Numbered from the stretch's first letter, positions 24,235 through 33,153 are shown. The stretch is 64,000 nucleotides of DNA from Christiangramia forsetii KT0803 (GCF_000060345.1 NC_008571.1:3538501-3602500); one strand, 5' to 3'. Notes: generated by a model not told the origin, from the sequence alone. Numbers and translations are program-made.

Positions 24235-25788
24235 ATGAGCAAAATCGCTGAAGAATTCGGGATTAAACAAGCCCTGAAAGATTTAGGTTTAAAAGACATC
24301 AATAACGGAACCTCAACCGGAAACGACTGGTTTAGTAACGGAGATATCATAGAATCTTATTCTCCTGTTGATGGAGCACTTATAGGAAAAGTAAAAGCCA
24401 CAACTAAGGAAGATTATGAAAAAGTGGTTACTACCGCTGAAAAAGGCTTTAAAGAGTGGAGAACCTGGCCTGCGCCACAACGTGGTGAGGTGGTTCGCCA
24501 ATTCAATGATGAATTAAGAAGATTGAAAGAACCTCTTGGAAAACTGGTTTCCTATGAAATGGGAAAATCTTACCAGGAAGGTCTAGGTGAGGTACAGGAA
24601 ATGATAGATATCTGTGATTTCGCGGTAGGTCTTTCACGTCAGCTTCACGGTTTAACTATGCATAGTGAGCGTCCAGGACATAGAATGTACGAGCAATACC
24701 ATCCACTTGGAATAGTAGGAATTATTTCTGCTTTTAATTTTCCTGTGGCAGTTTGGGCCTGGAATACGGCGCTGGCATGGGTTTGCGGAGACGCCTGCAT
24801 CTGGAAAGGTTCAGAAAAGACGCCATTAACTTCAGTAGCCTGCCAGAATATCGCTGCAAAAGTATTTGAAGAGAATAAGGTGCCTGCAGGAATTTCAAGT
24901 TTGATTACCGGCGATTATACGGTTGGTGAGATGATGACCAAAGATGACCGAGTACCATTAATTTCGGCTACCGGATCAATCAAAATGGGTAAAATTGTTG
25001 CGCAGGCAGTAGCAGCCAGACTTGGAAAGTCCCTTTTAGAATTAGGTGGTAATAATGCTATTATTGTTACTCCAGATGCCAATATCAAGAATACTGTAAT
25101 AGGTGCTGTGTTTGGAGCTGTAGGAACTTGTGGGCAGCGTTGTACTTCTACAAGAAGACTTATTGTTCATGAAGATGTGTACGATAAAGTGAAAGATGCC
25201 GTAGTAAAAGCTTACAAACAGATCAAGATTGGAAATCCACTTGATGAGAATAATCATGTAGGGCCGCTTATCGATAAAGATGCGGTTAAGAATTATCAAA
25301 CTGCTTTAAAGAAAGTAGTTGATGAAGGTGGTAAGATTTTGGTTGAAGGTGGAGTTTTAGAAGGTGAAGGTTATGAAAGCGGATGCTATGTAAAACCTGC
25401 AATTGCTGAAGCTGAAAATCATTTTGAAATCGTACAGCATGAAACTTTTGGTCCGGTACTTTATCTAATGAAGTATAAAGGGGATGTAAGTGATGCGCTT
25501 AAACTTCAGAATGGAGTGAAACAAGGACTTTCTTCAGCAATTATGACCAATAATTTAAGAGAAGCCGAAAGATTCCTTTCTACGGAAGGATCAGATTGTG
25601 GAATTGCCAATGTGAATATTGGAACTTCAGGCGCTGAAATTGGTGGAGCCTTTGGAGGTGAAAAAGAAACCGGTGGAGGTCGTGAATCTGGATCTGATGC
25701 CTGGAAGATTTATATGAGAAGACAAACAAATACAATTAATTATACCACCGAATTACCTCTTGCACAGGGGATAAAATTCGATCTATAG
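24235..25788 (+). CDS. aldehyde dehydrogenase, ALDH7-like
   Basis: A 517-residue NAD(P)-dependent aldehyde dehydrogenase. The general base E269 (LLELGGNN) and the nucleophile C303 (CGQRCTSTRR) are in place, with NAD-fold motifs in NFPVAVWAWN and SATGSIKMG. The overall likeness, including the N-terminal FGIKQALKDLGLKD and C-terminal GGRESGSDAWKIYMRR, is to the ALDH7 group (alpha-aminoadipic semialdehyde dehydrogenase; antiquitin-like). Substrate could be a lysine-derived semialdehyde, or, because of the adjacent 3-hydroxyanthranilate dioxygenase, 2-aminomuconate semialdehyde. I favour family membership and leave the substrate open. Confidence 0.9.
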   Translation: MSKIAEEFGIKQALKDLGLKDINNGTSTGNDWFSNGDIIESYSPVDGALIGKVKATTKEDYEKVVTTAEKGFKEWRTWPAPQRGEVVRQFNDELRRLKEPLGKLVSYEMGKSYQEGLGEVQEMIDICDFAVGLSRQLHGLTMHSERPGHRMYEQYHPLGIVGIISAFNFPVAVWAWNTALAWVCGDACIWKGSEKTPLTSVACQNIAAKVFEENKVPAGISSLITGDYTVGEMMTKDDRVPLISATGSIKMGKIVAQAVAARLGKSLLELGGNNAIIVTPDANIKNTVIGAVFGAVGTCGQRCTSTRRLIVHEDVYDKVKDAVVKAYKQIKIGNPLDENNHVGPLIDKDAVKNYQTALKKVVDEGGKILVEGGVLEGEGYESGCYVKPAIAEAENHFEIVQHETFGPVLYLMKYKGDVSDALKLQNGVKQGLSSAIMTNNLREAERFLSTEGSDCGIANVNIGTSGAEIGGAFGGEKETGGGRESGSDAWKIYMRRQTNTINYTTELPLAQGIKFDL

Positions 25789-25810
25789 TTTAGTTTTTTA
25801 AGTGTTATCC

Positions 25811-25841
25811 AAGCCCGCTATAAATTTTAGCGGGCTTTTTT
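25811..25841 (+). terminator. intrinsic terminator of the aldehyde dehydrogenase gene
   Basis: AAGCCCGCTA pairs with TAGCGGGCTT around a seven-base loop, followed by a T-run, 22 bp after the stop. Confidence 0.9.
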
Positions 25842-25972
25842 GTTATTTGGTTTTTAAGGGATTGGTCAAAAATTGATCATAATTCGTAGTTAAATCAAAC
25901 ATAAATAGAGAGCTAATTTTGTCTTCGAAACGAATAATCTTTATTTTCGATATCTATTAAATTTGATATTTT

Positions 25973-26377
25973 ATGAGCGGATTTTCCAGAGAAAAGGCAG
26001 CAGAAGAGCATTCTAAAAGAACCGAGGAGTTTGAAAAGGAGGATGTTGAGAAAGTAATTGATGAGGAAGCAAAAATCCTTGATAAGTTCGAAAATAAGGG
26101 GAAATTGAAGCGTTATATGGATGATGCAAAAATCTTATTTTCGCTGGTTCGGGATTATGCAAGCGGAGAATATCGTGAAATCCCTTTCAATATTGTTGCG
26201 GCTGCAGGTGCAGCATTACTTTATGTGTTATCGCCAATAGATTTAATCCCCGATTTTATTCCGGTGCTTGGTTATCTGGATGATGCTGCGGTAATCGCAT
26301 TTTGCCTGAATCTCATGGAGAAAGACCTTGCAACTTATAAGGCCTGGAAAAATCAGATGCTCAAAAAGCTCAATTAG
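25973..26377 (+). CDS. YkvA-type DUF1232 membrane protein
   Basis: A 134-residue protein whose C-terminal third is the DUF1232/YkvA domain: one or two transmembrane helices flanking the motif LSPIDLIPDFIPVLGYLDDAAVIAFCL. The N-terminal half is charged and helical (REKAAEEHSKRTEEFEKEDVEKVIDEEAK). The role of the family is unknown; its pattern of proline and aspartate in membrane helices is highly conserved. Two TAnnTTTG-like cores lie just upstream (in TTTATTTTCG and TTAAATTTGA). It is followed by a strong terminator shared with the convergent gene. Confidence 0.85.
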   Translation: MSGFSREKAAEEHSKRTEEFEKEDVEKVIDEEAKILDKFENKGKLKRYMDDAKILFSLVRDYASGEYREIPFNIVAAAGAALLYVLSPIDLIPDFIPVLGYLDDAAVIAFCLNLMEKDLATYKAWKNQMLKKLN

Positions 26378-26399
26378 TTAATTATATAAGTTGAAGAAT

Positions 26400-26431
26400 A
26401 AAAAAACCGCTCTAAAGGAAGCGGTTTTTTT
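26400..26431. terminator. bidirectional intrinsic terminator
   Basis: AAACCGCT and AGCGGTTT flank an eight-base loop, with A-run on the left and T-run on the right, between the convergent DUF1232 and beta-barrel protein genes. Confidence 0.85.
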
Positions 26432-26450
26432 ATTTCAGTAATAAAGTAAT

Positions 26451-27005
26451 TTAAAATCTATATCCAACATTAAAGCCAGCGTTAAACTCAATAGCAGAGA
26501 ACCTGTCTTTTACTTCTTCACTAAAATTTCTGGCGATATTTATAAAAGGCCCTAATACAAAAGTATTGTTGAAATTCCATTTGTAACCACCACCAAGACC
26601 AATCATAAAAGTGTTCATATCTGTAATAATGTCCCCGCTGAATTCAGGTTCCAAAGCATCCGGCGCGTCCTCACTAAATTCTCCGGTTCTATATTTTAAA
26701 AATGGATTCGCATATAAACCAGAAGCGGGAGAGTCTTCCCCAAAATAATAGTTGTAGCCTAATTTATAACTCTGGGTACTAAATTCTCTGGATCCTTTTT
26801 CTGAATGATAATTAATTCGGTCATTGATCAAAAGAACTCCTTCCAGTGATTGGTGATCATCAATAAAGCGTTCATAGCCTAATTCTACTGAAGCAATAGC
26901 AATAGTATTCGCAATATTGAATTTCACTTCATTAAATTTCTCCTGTGATTGTAAAAATCCAAACTGGAATAAAATGATCGGTAAAACAAATAGTATTTTT
27001 CTCAT
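26451..27005 (-). CDS. predicted outer-membrane beta-barrel protein
   Basis: A 184-residue exported protein with a Sec signal (MRKILFVLPIILFQFGFLQSQ) and alternating beta-strand patterning through the mature part: FNIANTIAIASVELGYERFI, YKLGYNYYFGE, GLYANPFLKYRTGEF, IGLGGGYKWNF. The last residues end in an aromatic (NVGYRF), as BamA-dependent barrels do. It looks like a small eight-strand barrel (OmpA/OmpW-like size) with no obvious enzymatic function. Convergent with DUF1232 and 67 bp downstream of the desaturase gene on the same strand, with a terminator between, so it is separately transcribed. Confidence 0.8.
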   Translation of the reverse strand: MRKILFVLPIILFQFGFLQSQEKFNEVKFNIANTIAIASVELGYERFIDDHQSLEGVLLINDRINYHSEKGSREFSTQSYKLGYNYYFGEDSPASGLYANPFLKYRTGEFSEDAPDALEPEFSGDIITDMNTFMIGLGGGYKWNFNNTFVLGPFINIARNFSEEVKDRFSAIEFNAGFNVGYRF

Positions 27006-27022
27006 AGGTGGGTATAGGTTAT

Positions 27023-27052
27023 AAAAAACCCGCTCTAATGAAAGCGGGTTTT
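27023..27052 (-). terminator. intrinsic terminator of the acyl-ACP desaturase gene
   Basis: On the minus strand AAACCCGCT pairs with AGCGGGTTT, followed by a T-run, 20 bp after the desaturase stop. Confidence 0.85.
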
Positions 27053-27072
27053 ACTAATATTCATTATCAGGT

Positions 27073-28077
27073 CTAAACCATTCCGTTAGATTCAACCCAT
27101 TTAAATTTATGCTGATCCTGAGGAACAGCAATTCTATCTGCAATTCTGGTCATTCTATCTGGCAGTGCCATTAGATAATCCCTTGCTTTTTCAGCATCAT
27201 CTGTTAAAGAACGCATCTTATCTATTTCCCAGTATCCATTCAGTTTCTTCAGAATATCGATATAATCGTAGGTTGTATAAACCCCGAGTCTTTGTGCTGC
27301 ATTGGAGAAGTTTTCAAAAGCTTCAGCAATTCCCTGTCCAGATTCTCTAATGAATTGAGCAGGCATCACGATTTTTTTCTTCATCATATCCTGAAAAGCT
27401 AGCATCATTTCACTAGGATCGTGCTCAAAAATTGTCTTTACGAACTCGCGATAAGCCATATAATGTCTCATCTCATCTCCGGCAATGATATTACACATTT
27501 TCCCGAGCATTTTATTACCCTTTTTCTTAGCAAGTTGTCCTACCCGTTTATGGGAAATATTGGTCGCCAATTCCTGAAAACTCGTATAAACAAAATTTCT
27601 GTAGGGATCTCTTCCGGTACCGATGTCAAATCCGTCATTGATTAGGTGCTGGGTAGTTTTCTCTACTTCTTTCATATCTACCCTTCCTGAGAGATATAAA
27701 TATTTATTGAGAGTATCACCATGACGATTTTCCTCACCGGTCCAGTGTCTCACCCATTTTGCCCAAACATTCTGTTCTCCGCGACTGGCACCGTGCTGTT
27801 GTACACCTTCCATATCCATTAACCAGGATTCGTAAGTAGGTAAAGCTTCTTCAGTAACCATATCTGCAACAAGAACAACCCAGAAATCATATCCTAATTC
27901 CTTAGCTTCTTCTCTAATTTGATGCACTTCTTCAAATCCTTTGTCATCCTGAAGATTTGGAAGCATATCTGTAGGTTGCCAGATCTCATTAACGGGGATA
28001 AGGTATTCATCGATAAAACCCTGAACAGATTTTTCGACCGTTTGCATTACTTCTAAACGTATATTATCTAATGCCAT
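27073..28077 (-). CDS. acyl-[acyl-carrier-protein] desaturase
   Basis: A 334-residue soluble diiron desaturase of the stearoyl-ACP type, introducing a double bond into acyl-ACP. The ligand motifs are WTGEENRHGD (E116 and H119) and AGDEMRHYMAY (E202, H205), with the other bridging carboxylates near E77 and E169. The substrate is the acyl-ACP made by the fatty acid genes acpP/fabF found earlier, so it sets membrane unsaturation. The 5' untranslated region is unusually long: the best -7 core is 132 bp upstream at 28210-28217. Position of the double bond is not determinable. Confidence 0.92.
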   Translation of the reverse strand: MALDNIRLEVMQTVEKSVQGFIDEYLIPVNEIWQPTDMLPNLQDDKGFEEVHQIREEAKELGYDFWVVLVADMVTEEALPTYESWLMDMEGVQQHGASRGEQNVWAKWVRHWTGEENRHGDTLNKYLYLSGRVDMKEVEKTTQHLINDGFDIGTGRDPYRNFVYTSFQELATNISHKRVGQLAKKKGNKMLGKMCNIIAGDEMRHYMAYREFVKTIFEHDPSEMMLAFQDMMKKKIVMPAQFIRESGQGIAEAFENFSNAAQRLGVYTTYDYIDILKKLNGYWEIDKMRSLTDDAEKARDYLMALPDRMTRIADRIAVPQDQHKFKWVESNGMV

Positions 28078-28209
28078 TTTTTAAATCTTTACTAAAACAA
28101 TTATAAGCCATTATATTTAGGGCCTTTTCCTTATAATATCTGCAATAAGCATGCAGTTTTTACAATTCCATAAAATCAAATGATTTTAAAAATGGAAAGG
28201 ATTGAACTT

Positions 28210-28217
28210 CAAAGATA
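28210..28217 (-). promoter_or_regulatory. candidate -7 element, distant from the desaturase gene
   Basis: TATCTTTG on the minus strand, 132 bp upstream of the desaturase ATG. No -33 TTG was found. If real it would give a leader of about 125 nt. Confidence 0.4.
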
Positions 28218-28251
28218 TGAATATGCGCTTAGAAGCTATAATAAAAAAAGC

Positions 28252-28980
28252 CTAATTTCTTCCCTGTTCATCTGGATATAGGGTAAAAACAGGGTCACTT
28301 TGATAAATTTCTTTGGAATTTACATCGATTGCCGAGATAGCTCCCTTAAAAGCCGCTCCTGTATCTACATTCCAGATATTTGCTTTTTTTACAGGCTCGC
28401 TTTCCCCAATTCGGGTAACCGGGGTGTGTCCTATATAGATTTCTTTAAAATGCTGAAGTCTTTTCGGGTAGAATTGGTCTTCGGGGTTTAAATTATCTTT
28501 CATAGAGAGTGCCATTTCCCACAGTGTGCGATCCCAATAAAAGCTCGTTTCATGATATTCAAAATCGGGACCGTGAAGGTTTGTGAATCCCGCATGAACA
28601 TATAAGCGATCTTCATCATCCTTATAAAAATTGAACATTTCCCTGAAGAAGTTTATATGTGCTTTCTTCTCATCCTCACTGAAATTTCTATATGCATCAA
28701 TGCTGGATTGTCCGCCATGTTCCAACCATTTTTCATTCTTTTCGTCTTTTTCCAGCCATCTATGCGCAAGATCGTCATGATTTCCCCTTATAAAAACACA
28801 GGAATTCTGTTTTGCCAACTCTATAAGATAGGTCACGGTATTTGCAGAATCGCTCCAACCATCTACATAATCTCCTAAAAAAATGAGTTGATCTTTTGGA
28901 GAAAGATTTATTCTTTCAAGCAACTGGATTAAAGCCTTTAAGCCTCCATGTAAATCTCCAATAGCAAGTTTTCTCGACAT
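28252..28980 (-). CDS. metallophosphoesterase, PPP-type Ser/Thr phosphatase-like
   Basis: A 242-residue calcineurin-like phosphoesterase of the PrpA/ApaH size. The metal-binding motifs are IGDLHGGLKAL (residues 7-17), FLGDYVDGWSDS and FIRGNHDDLAHRW, with a late H in IGHTPVTRIGE and the final NVDTGAAFKGA. Bacterial members dephosphorylate phosphoproteins or cleave dinucleoside tetraphosphates. It is cytoplasmic. It lies 2 bp after an AlbA_2 domain gene on the same strand. Which substrate it uses here is unknown. Confidence 0.88.
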   Translation of the reverse strand: MSRKLAIGDLHGGLKALIQLLERINLSPKDQLIFLGDYVDGWSDSANTVTYLIELAKQNSCVFIRGNHDDLAHRWLEKDEKNEKWLEHGGQSSIDAYRNFSEDEKKAHINFFREMFNFYKDDEDRLYVHAGFTNLHGPDFEYHETSFYWDRTLWEMALSMKDNLNPEDQFYPKRLQHFKEIYIGHTPVTRIGESEPVKKANIWNVDTGAAFKGAISAIDVNSKEIYQSDPVFTLYPDEQGRN

Positions 28981-28982
28981 AT

Positions 28983-30119
28983 TTAATTGTATTTTACCTT
29001 TCTTAAAATCCGCATACTTTCTTTATATGAATGGTATACTTCCTCATTATAGGCCTTAAGATAAGGTTTGGCTTCTTCGAGTTTGGTTAAAGCCTCGCTA
29101 AAATTATTTAAATAGCATAATAAATATGTAGAAGGTAAGTTTTTAAGGTCTCGCTTATCGCCAGCATTGAGATCATAGCCTTTCTTTAATTTCATAATCA
29201 CTGCCTGGTTGGTATTGTATATATGGTACAGGGTTTTTTTATCAAATCTTGGGGGTTCAAATAATAATTTACTGTCTATATCATAATTTCCATTGTCTCG
29301 AAAACTAATGGTTACCTCTTCCAGTGGATAATATTGAAACTGGTCATGAAAACCAAGGTGTACATATTCTGTAATCCTAAAATTATTATGATCCTGTACA
29401 ATGCTTACTTCATCCAAATCTGAATAAAATAACTTCACCTGTTCATTGATAAGTTCAATATCTACTCTAGAGAAATATGTTTCCCCTTTTATCTTTTTTT
29501 CCTTACCTGCCCAGCAAACCACAAAATACTCCTTAAAGACTTTATAGGTAGGTTTATAGTCCCGTCTCTTTTTCATAAAGTCAAAAACACCATCAAGTGT
29601 ATATTCAATGTTGTTATGTGAGTGGTTTTCAATGGAAGCCACTAACTCTGAATTCACGTCCTTTATTTCAATGTCAAAAACCTTCGGCATACTAATACTG
29701 CCGTCCCTCAGAAAAACAGAGCCACCATAATATTTCCAGATATTTTTTCTAAAAGAGCATATTTTGCCATTATTTGGACGAATAGTCACCAACCCAACCA
29801 CTAAATGATCTGGTAAATGAGGAAAAGGAATGTTTTCATAAGAAATAATAGGCGGATTACTGAGATAAGCATTTATGAGATTTTGAATCTTACTATCATC
29901 AAAAAAGTCGATTCCCACTATTTTACTATCCTCATCTTCCACACCAATAACGATGTACGAATTATTCTCGGGATTTGAGTTAGAAAGGGCACAGATATGT
30001 TTTAAGAATTTTGCTTTCCCCTCTTTTTCACCAATATTCAACTGGCGCTTTTTGTCATAAAAACTGTTCTCATCATTATGAGCAAGCAGATTTTTAATAA
30101 GAAGGCGTTTGTTGATCAT
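28983..30119 (-). CDS. AlbA_2-domain putative nucleic acid-binding/ATP-binding protein
   Basis: A 378-residue protein whose N-terminal half is the AlbA_2 (Schlafen-like) domain: FLKHICALSNSNPENNSYIVIGVEDEDSKIVGI and the basic segment HLVVGLVTIRPNNGKICSFRKNIWKYYGG. Such proteins are linked to RNA or DNA binding and transcription control in bacteria. The C-terminal half (about 200-378) is unique to me, with many aromatic and acidic residues and a helical tail. It is 26 bp downstream of the SDR gene and 2 bp upstream of the phosphoesterase gene, all minus, so it is probably one transcript. Function unknown. Confidence 0.72.
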   Translation of the reverse strand: MINKRLLIKNLLAHNDENSFYDKKRQLNIGEKEGKAKFLKHICALSNSNPENNSYIVIGVEDEDSKIVGIDFFDDSKIQNLINAYLSNPPIISYENIPFPHLPDHLVVGLVTIRPNNGKICSFRKNIWKYYGGSVFLRDGSISMPKVFDIEIKDVNSELVASIENHSHNNIEYTLDGVFDFMKKRRDYKPTYKVFKEYFVVCWAGKEKKIKGETYFSRVDIELINEQVKLFYSDLDEVSIVQDHNNFRITEYVHLGFHDQFQYYPLEEVTISFRDNGNYDIDSKLLFEPPRFDKKTLYHIYNTNQAVIMKLKKGYDLNAGDKRDLKNLPSTYLLCYLNNFSEALTKLEEAKPYLKAYNEEVYHSYKESMRILRKVKYN

Positions 30120-30145
30120 GGTTTTATAGCTGTCAGCTTAAAGCT

Positions 30146-30898
30146 TTATGCTTTTTTATCTAATATGGTACTCGAAGCCTGCGCTGTAGGCATAACTGTA
30201 AGGTCAGCGATATTAACATGATAAGGTCTGGTAACCACAAAATGAATAATATCTGCAATGTCTTCCGGCTGTAAAGCCTTAAATCCCTGATATACTTTTT
30301 CAGCTTTATCAATATCGCCTTTAAATCTTACATCACTGAATTCTGTTTGGGTGAGTCCAGGATTCACCGCTCCCACTCGAATTCCATTACCATTCAGGTC
30401 AATTCTCATCCCTTGGTTTATGGCATCTACCGCATGTTTACTGGCACAATAAACGTTTCCGTTGGGATAAACTTCTTTCCCGGCAGTAGAACCAATGTTA
30501 ATAATATGTCCTGATTGTCTTTCTAACATTCCGGGAATAATTGCTTTACTTACATAAAGAAGTCCCTTAACATTAATATCAAGCATCGCATCCCAATCAT
30601 CCATGCTTCCGTTTTGTATGGGGTCAAGACCATGCGCGTTTCCGGCATTGTTTACCAGAACATCTATTTTACTGAACTCTTCCGGCAAGGAAGCTATTTT
30701 TTCAAATACTTCATCCCTCTTCCTCACATCAAAATTGAGGATGTGTACCGAAGTTTCCACAGATAACTCATCTTTTAGTTGTTCCAGACGATCTGAGCGT
30801 CTTCCGCAGAGAATTAAGTTAAATCCTTCCACTGCAAAGCGAATCGCCGTAGATTTCCCAATACCACTCGTAGCGCCAGTAATCAAGGCTGTTTTCAT
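30146..30898 (-). CDS. short-chain dehydrogenase/reductase
   Basis: A 250-residue SDR of the YdfG-like cluster. TGATSGIGKS (near residue 6) is the cofactor loop, NNAG a second motif, and S139-type IGSTAGKEVYPNGNVYCASKHAVDA supplies the Ser-Tyr-Lys triad. It reduces or oxidises small hydroxy compounds, such as 3-hydroxy acids, with NADP(H). The first start codon in the frame is TTG at 30904, but ATG at 30898 (MKTALITGATSG) is the better start. It heads the SDR, AlbA_2, phosphoesterase run on the minus strand. The substrate is unknown. Confidence 0.9.
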   Translation of the reverse strand: MKTALITGATSGIGKSTAIRFAVEGFNLILCGRRSDRLEQLKDELSVETSVHILNFDVRKRDEVFEKIASLPEEFSKIDVLVNNAGNAHGLDPIQNGSMDDWDAMLDINVKGLLYVSKAIIPGMLERQSGHIINIGSTAGKEVYPNGNVYCASKHAVDAINQGMRIDLNGNGIRVGAVNPGLTQTEFSDVRFKGDIDKAEKVYQGFKALQPEDIADIIHFVVTRPYHVNIADLTVMPTAQASSTILDKKA

Positions 30899-31058
30899 AT
30901 TCAAAATTTATTTTCTAATGTAAGAAAGTATTATTTAGCAAACACTATTAAGCTATTAAAGCATGGTTAAGTTCCGTTAAAAAGAGTTAAATCTGAAGCT
31001 TCTTTAAAATCTTGCATAAAGGTTGCCGTTCTCCTCCCAGAACTAATAAAATCTACTT

Positions 31059-31901
31059 ATGAGATATTTGAAAAATGGAACTTTGAAAAGTTTAATGATC
31101 GCAACTTTTATATCGTTGGGATTAGCAAGTTGTAGCGATGATGATTCAAGTGAAGCAACTACAGGTGGAACCGCAAATATGACGGTTAGAATGACCGATG
31201 CACCCGGAGATTATGATGAAGTTAATATCGATGTTCAGGACGTACAGATTAAAGTGGAAGCTGATGCAGAAACTGAAGCAGATATTGATAGTGATGGTTG
31301 GGTAAGTCTTGATGAAGTTGAAACCGGAGTTTATGATCTACTGGAATTAACAGGTGGAATTTCTCAAATTTTGGCAGATTCTGAGGTGCCTGCTGGTTAT
31401 GTTAGCCAGATGAGATTGGTGTTGGGAACTGAGAATACTGTAGTAGTAAATGGGGAATCAAAACCATTAAATACTCCGAGTGCTCAACAATCAGGGTTGA
31501 AACTTCAACTGAACCAGGAGCTGGAAGAAGGTGAAAACTATGCTTTTCTGCTTGATTTTGATGTAGAAGAATCTATTGTAGCTCAGGGGAATGGTGGTTT
31601 TAGTCTTAAACCTGTGATTAGATTAAGCGCTGATGCTGATGCCGGAATTGTAATCGGGAAAGCTGTAATTCCAGCAGCTATAGAAACAAATGTTCAGACT
31701 CTTGTAAAGCTTAGTAATTCTAGCGCAACGATCTCTGCTTACACAGATGCTGAAGGAAATTTTGCTTTAAACGGAGTTCCTGCCGGAACTTATGATTTAG
31801 AGATTATTCCTGAAGTTTCATCGGGTCTTACTGTTTTTGCAGTAAGTGATATTGAAGTTAAACCGAATGAAACCAAAGATCTTGGTGAGTTGGAACTCTA
31901 A
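31059..31901 (+). CDS. DUF4382 domain lipoprotein with carboxypeptidase-regulatory-like domain
   Basis: A 280-residue lipoprotein, SPII signal ending at Cys25 (SLGLASC) followed by an acidic SDDDSSE tether typical of surface export in Bacteroidetes. The first domain matches DUF4382 (TVRMTDAPGDYDEVNIDVQDVQIK, WVSLDEVETGVYDLLELTGG, VPAGYVSQMRLVLG, FLLDFDVEESIVAQGNGGFSLKPVIRL). From about residue 195 comes a carboxypeptidase regulatory-like beta-sandwich (VNKLSNSSATISAYTDAEGNFALNGVPAGTYDLEIIP). Many such proteins bind ligands at the cell surface. Role unknown. A transcription terminator follows; the bat operon starts 151 bp later. Confidence 0.85.
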   Translation: MRYLKNGTLKSLMIATFISLGLASCSDDDSSEATTGGTANMTVRMTDAPGDYDEVNIDVQDVQIKVEADAETEADIDSDGWVSLDEVETGVYDLLELTGGISQILADSEVPAGYVSQMRLVLGTENTVVVNGESKPLNTPSAQQSGLKLQLNQELEEGENYAFLLDFDVEESIVAQGNGGFSLKPVIRLSADADAGIVIGKAVIPAAIETNVQTLVKLSNSSATISAYTDAEGNFALNGVPAGTYDLEIIPEVSSGLTVFAVSDIEVKPNETKDLGELEL

Positions 31902-31924
31902 GGGATTAAATAAAATATTTATTT

Positions 31925-31955
31925 AAAAGGCAGTGTTTAAAAGCACTGCCTTTTT
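31925..31955 (+). terminator. intrinsic terminator of the DUF4382 gene
   Basis: AAAAGGCAGTG pairs with CACTGCCTTTT around an eight-base loop, followed by T-run. Confidence 0.9.
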
Positions 31956-32052
31956 ATTTTAACCTAATTTTAACTACCCTAAATCCAATAAATCTTCAAT
32001 TTGCGACGCTTACTACAAGTACGTATATTCACGACATCAAAATCCGAAAATT

Positions 32053-33057
32053 ATGATGGAAAACGATTCATCTGTTGATATTGCCAGTATCAACGAAAAA
32101 ATTGAAAAAGAAAGTGCTTTTGTAGACTTACTCACCCGCGAAATGAATAAGGTGATTGTTGGTCAAAAACACATGATAGAACGTTTGCTTATAGGTTTGT
32201 TGGGTCAGGGTCATATCTTACTGGAAGGTGTGCCGGGACTAGCGAAAACACTTGCAATTAATACACTTTCACAAGCCGTTCACGGTAGTTTTAGTAGAAT
32301 ACAGTTTACGCCAGACCTTTTACCTGCAGATGTGGTGGGTACGCTTATTTATAATATGAAGGTCAGTGATTTCAGTATAAAGAAGGGTCCTATTTTTGCC
32401 AATTTCGTCTTAGCAGATGAGATTAACCGTGCTCCGGCCAAGGTTCAATCTGCCTTGTTAGAAGCTATGCAGGAAAAGCAGGTGACTATTGGGGACGAAA
32501 CCTTTAAGTTAGACCGACCATTCTTGGTAATGGCCACGCAAAACCCGGTGGAGCAGGAAGGAACTTATCCGTTACCAGAAGCACAGGTTGACCGTTTTAT
32601 GTTGAAAACAGTTATTAAATATCCTCAAATGGCTGAGGAGCAACTAATCATTAGAGCAAACTTAAAAGGTGGTTTTGAAAAAGTGAATCCGGTTGTGGAT
32701 CTTGAACAGATTAAAAGAGCGCAAAGTGCGGCACGAGAAGTCTACATGGACGAGAAGATAGAAAAGTATATTCTTGATATTGTATTTGCCACGCGTACCC
32801 CTGAAAAATATAATCTCGAAGATATTAAACCATTAATCAGTTTTGGTGCCTCCCCAAGGGGAAGTATCAATCTTGCGGTTGCCTCGAAATGCTATGCTTT
32901 TATAAAACGTCGCGGATATGTGGTGCCTGAAGATGTTCGAGCCGTTGTACATGATGTATTGCGTCATAGAATTGGGATTACCTACGAGGCCGAAGCTGAA
33001 AATATCACTTCAGAAGATCTTATCAATAAGATCGTAAACGAGATTGAAGTACCTTAA
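32053..33057 (+). CDS. MoxR-type AAA+ ATPase of the bat operon
   Basis: A 334-residue MoxR-family AAA+ ATPase: Walker A GVPGLAKT (59-66), Walker B FVLADEINRA (119-128) and sensor-like segments QNPVEQEGTYPLPEAQVDRF. Such ATPases act as chaperones that assemble metal- or membrane-protein complexes with VWA partners. It begins the canonical Bacteroidetes bat operon, whose following DUF58, BatA-E genes are close-packed. A second in-frame ATG lies one codon on (32056). No clear promoter core was found, only a partial TCAATTTG at about 32000. Confidence 0.94.
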   Translation: MMENDSSVDIASINEKIEKESAFVDLLTREMNKVIVGQKHMIERLLIGLLGQGHILLEGVPGLAKTLAINTLSQAVHGSFSRIQFTPDLLPADVVGTLIYNMKVSDFSIKKGPIFANFVLADEINRAPAKVQSALLEAMQEKQVTIGDETFKLDRPFLVMATQNPVEQEGTYPLPEAQVDRFMLKTVIKYPQMAEEQLIIRANLKGGFEKVNPVVDLEQIKRAQSAAREVYMDEKIEKYILDIVFATRTPEKYNLEDIKPLISFGASPRGSINLAVASKCYAFIKRRGYVVPEDVRAVVHDVLRHRIGITYEAEAENITSEDLINKIVNEIEVP

Positions 33058-33059
33058 AT

Positions 33060-33147
33060 CAGTTCGCAGTATTTAGTGGCAGTTAACAGTAAAAAAACTG
33101 TCTACTGAAAAATTAGACTGCTCACTGAGACTGAAAACTATCTACTG
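33060..33147 (+). repeat. CAGT/ACTG short-unit repeat between moxR and DUF58 genes
   Basis: The 96-bp gap between moxR and the next bat gene holds four CAGT units followed by six ACTG units, with A-runs between. Left and right halves are inverse, so the transcript can fold. It is the widest gap among the first seven intervals of an otherwise tightly packed operon. Confidence 0.6.
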
Positions 33148-33153
33148 AAAGAG

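Noticed and set aside
27026-27056. Possible attenuator of the beta-barrel gene
   Set aside because: The hairpin and T-run are oriented to terminate the desaturase transcript on the minus strand; no leader peptide is seen.
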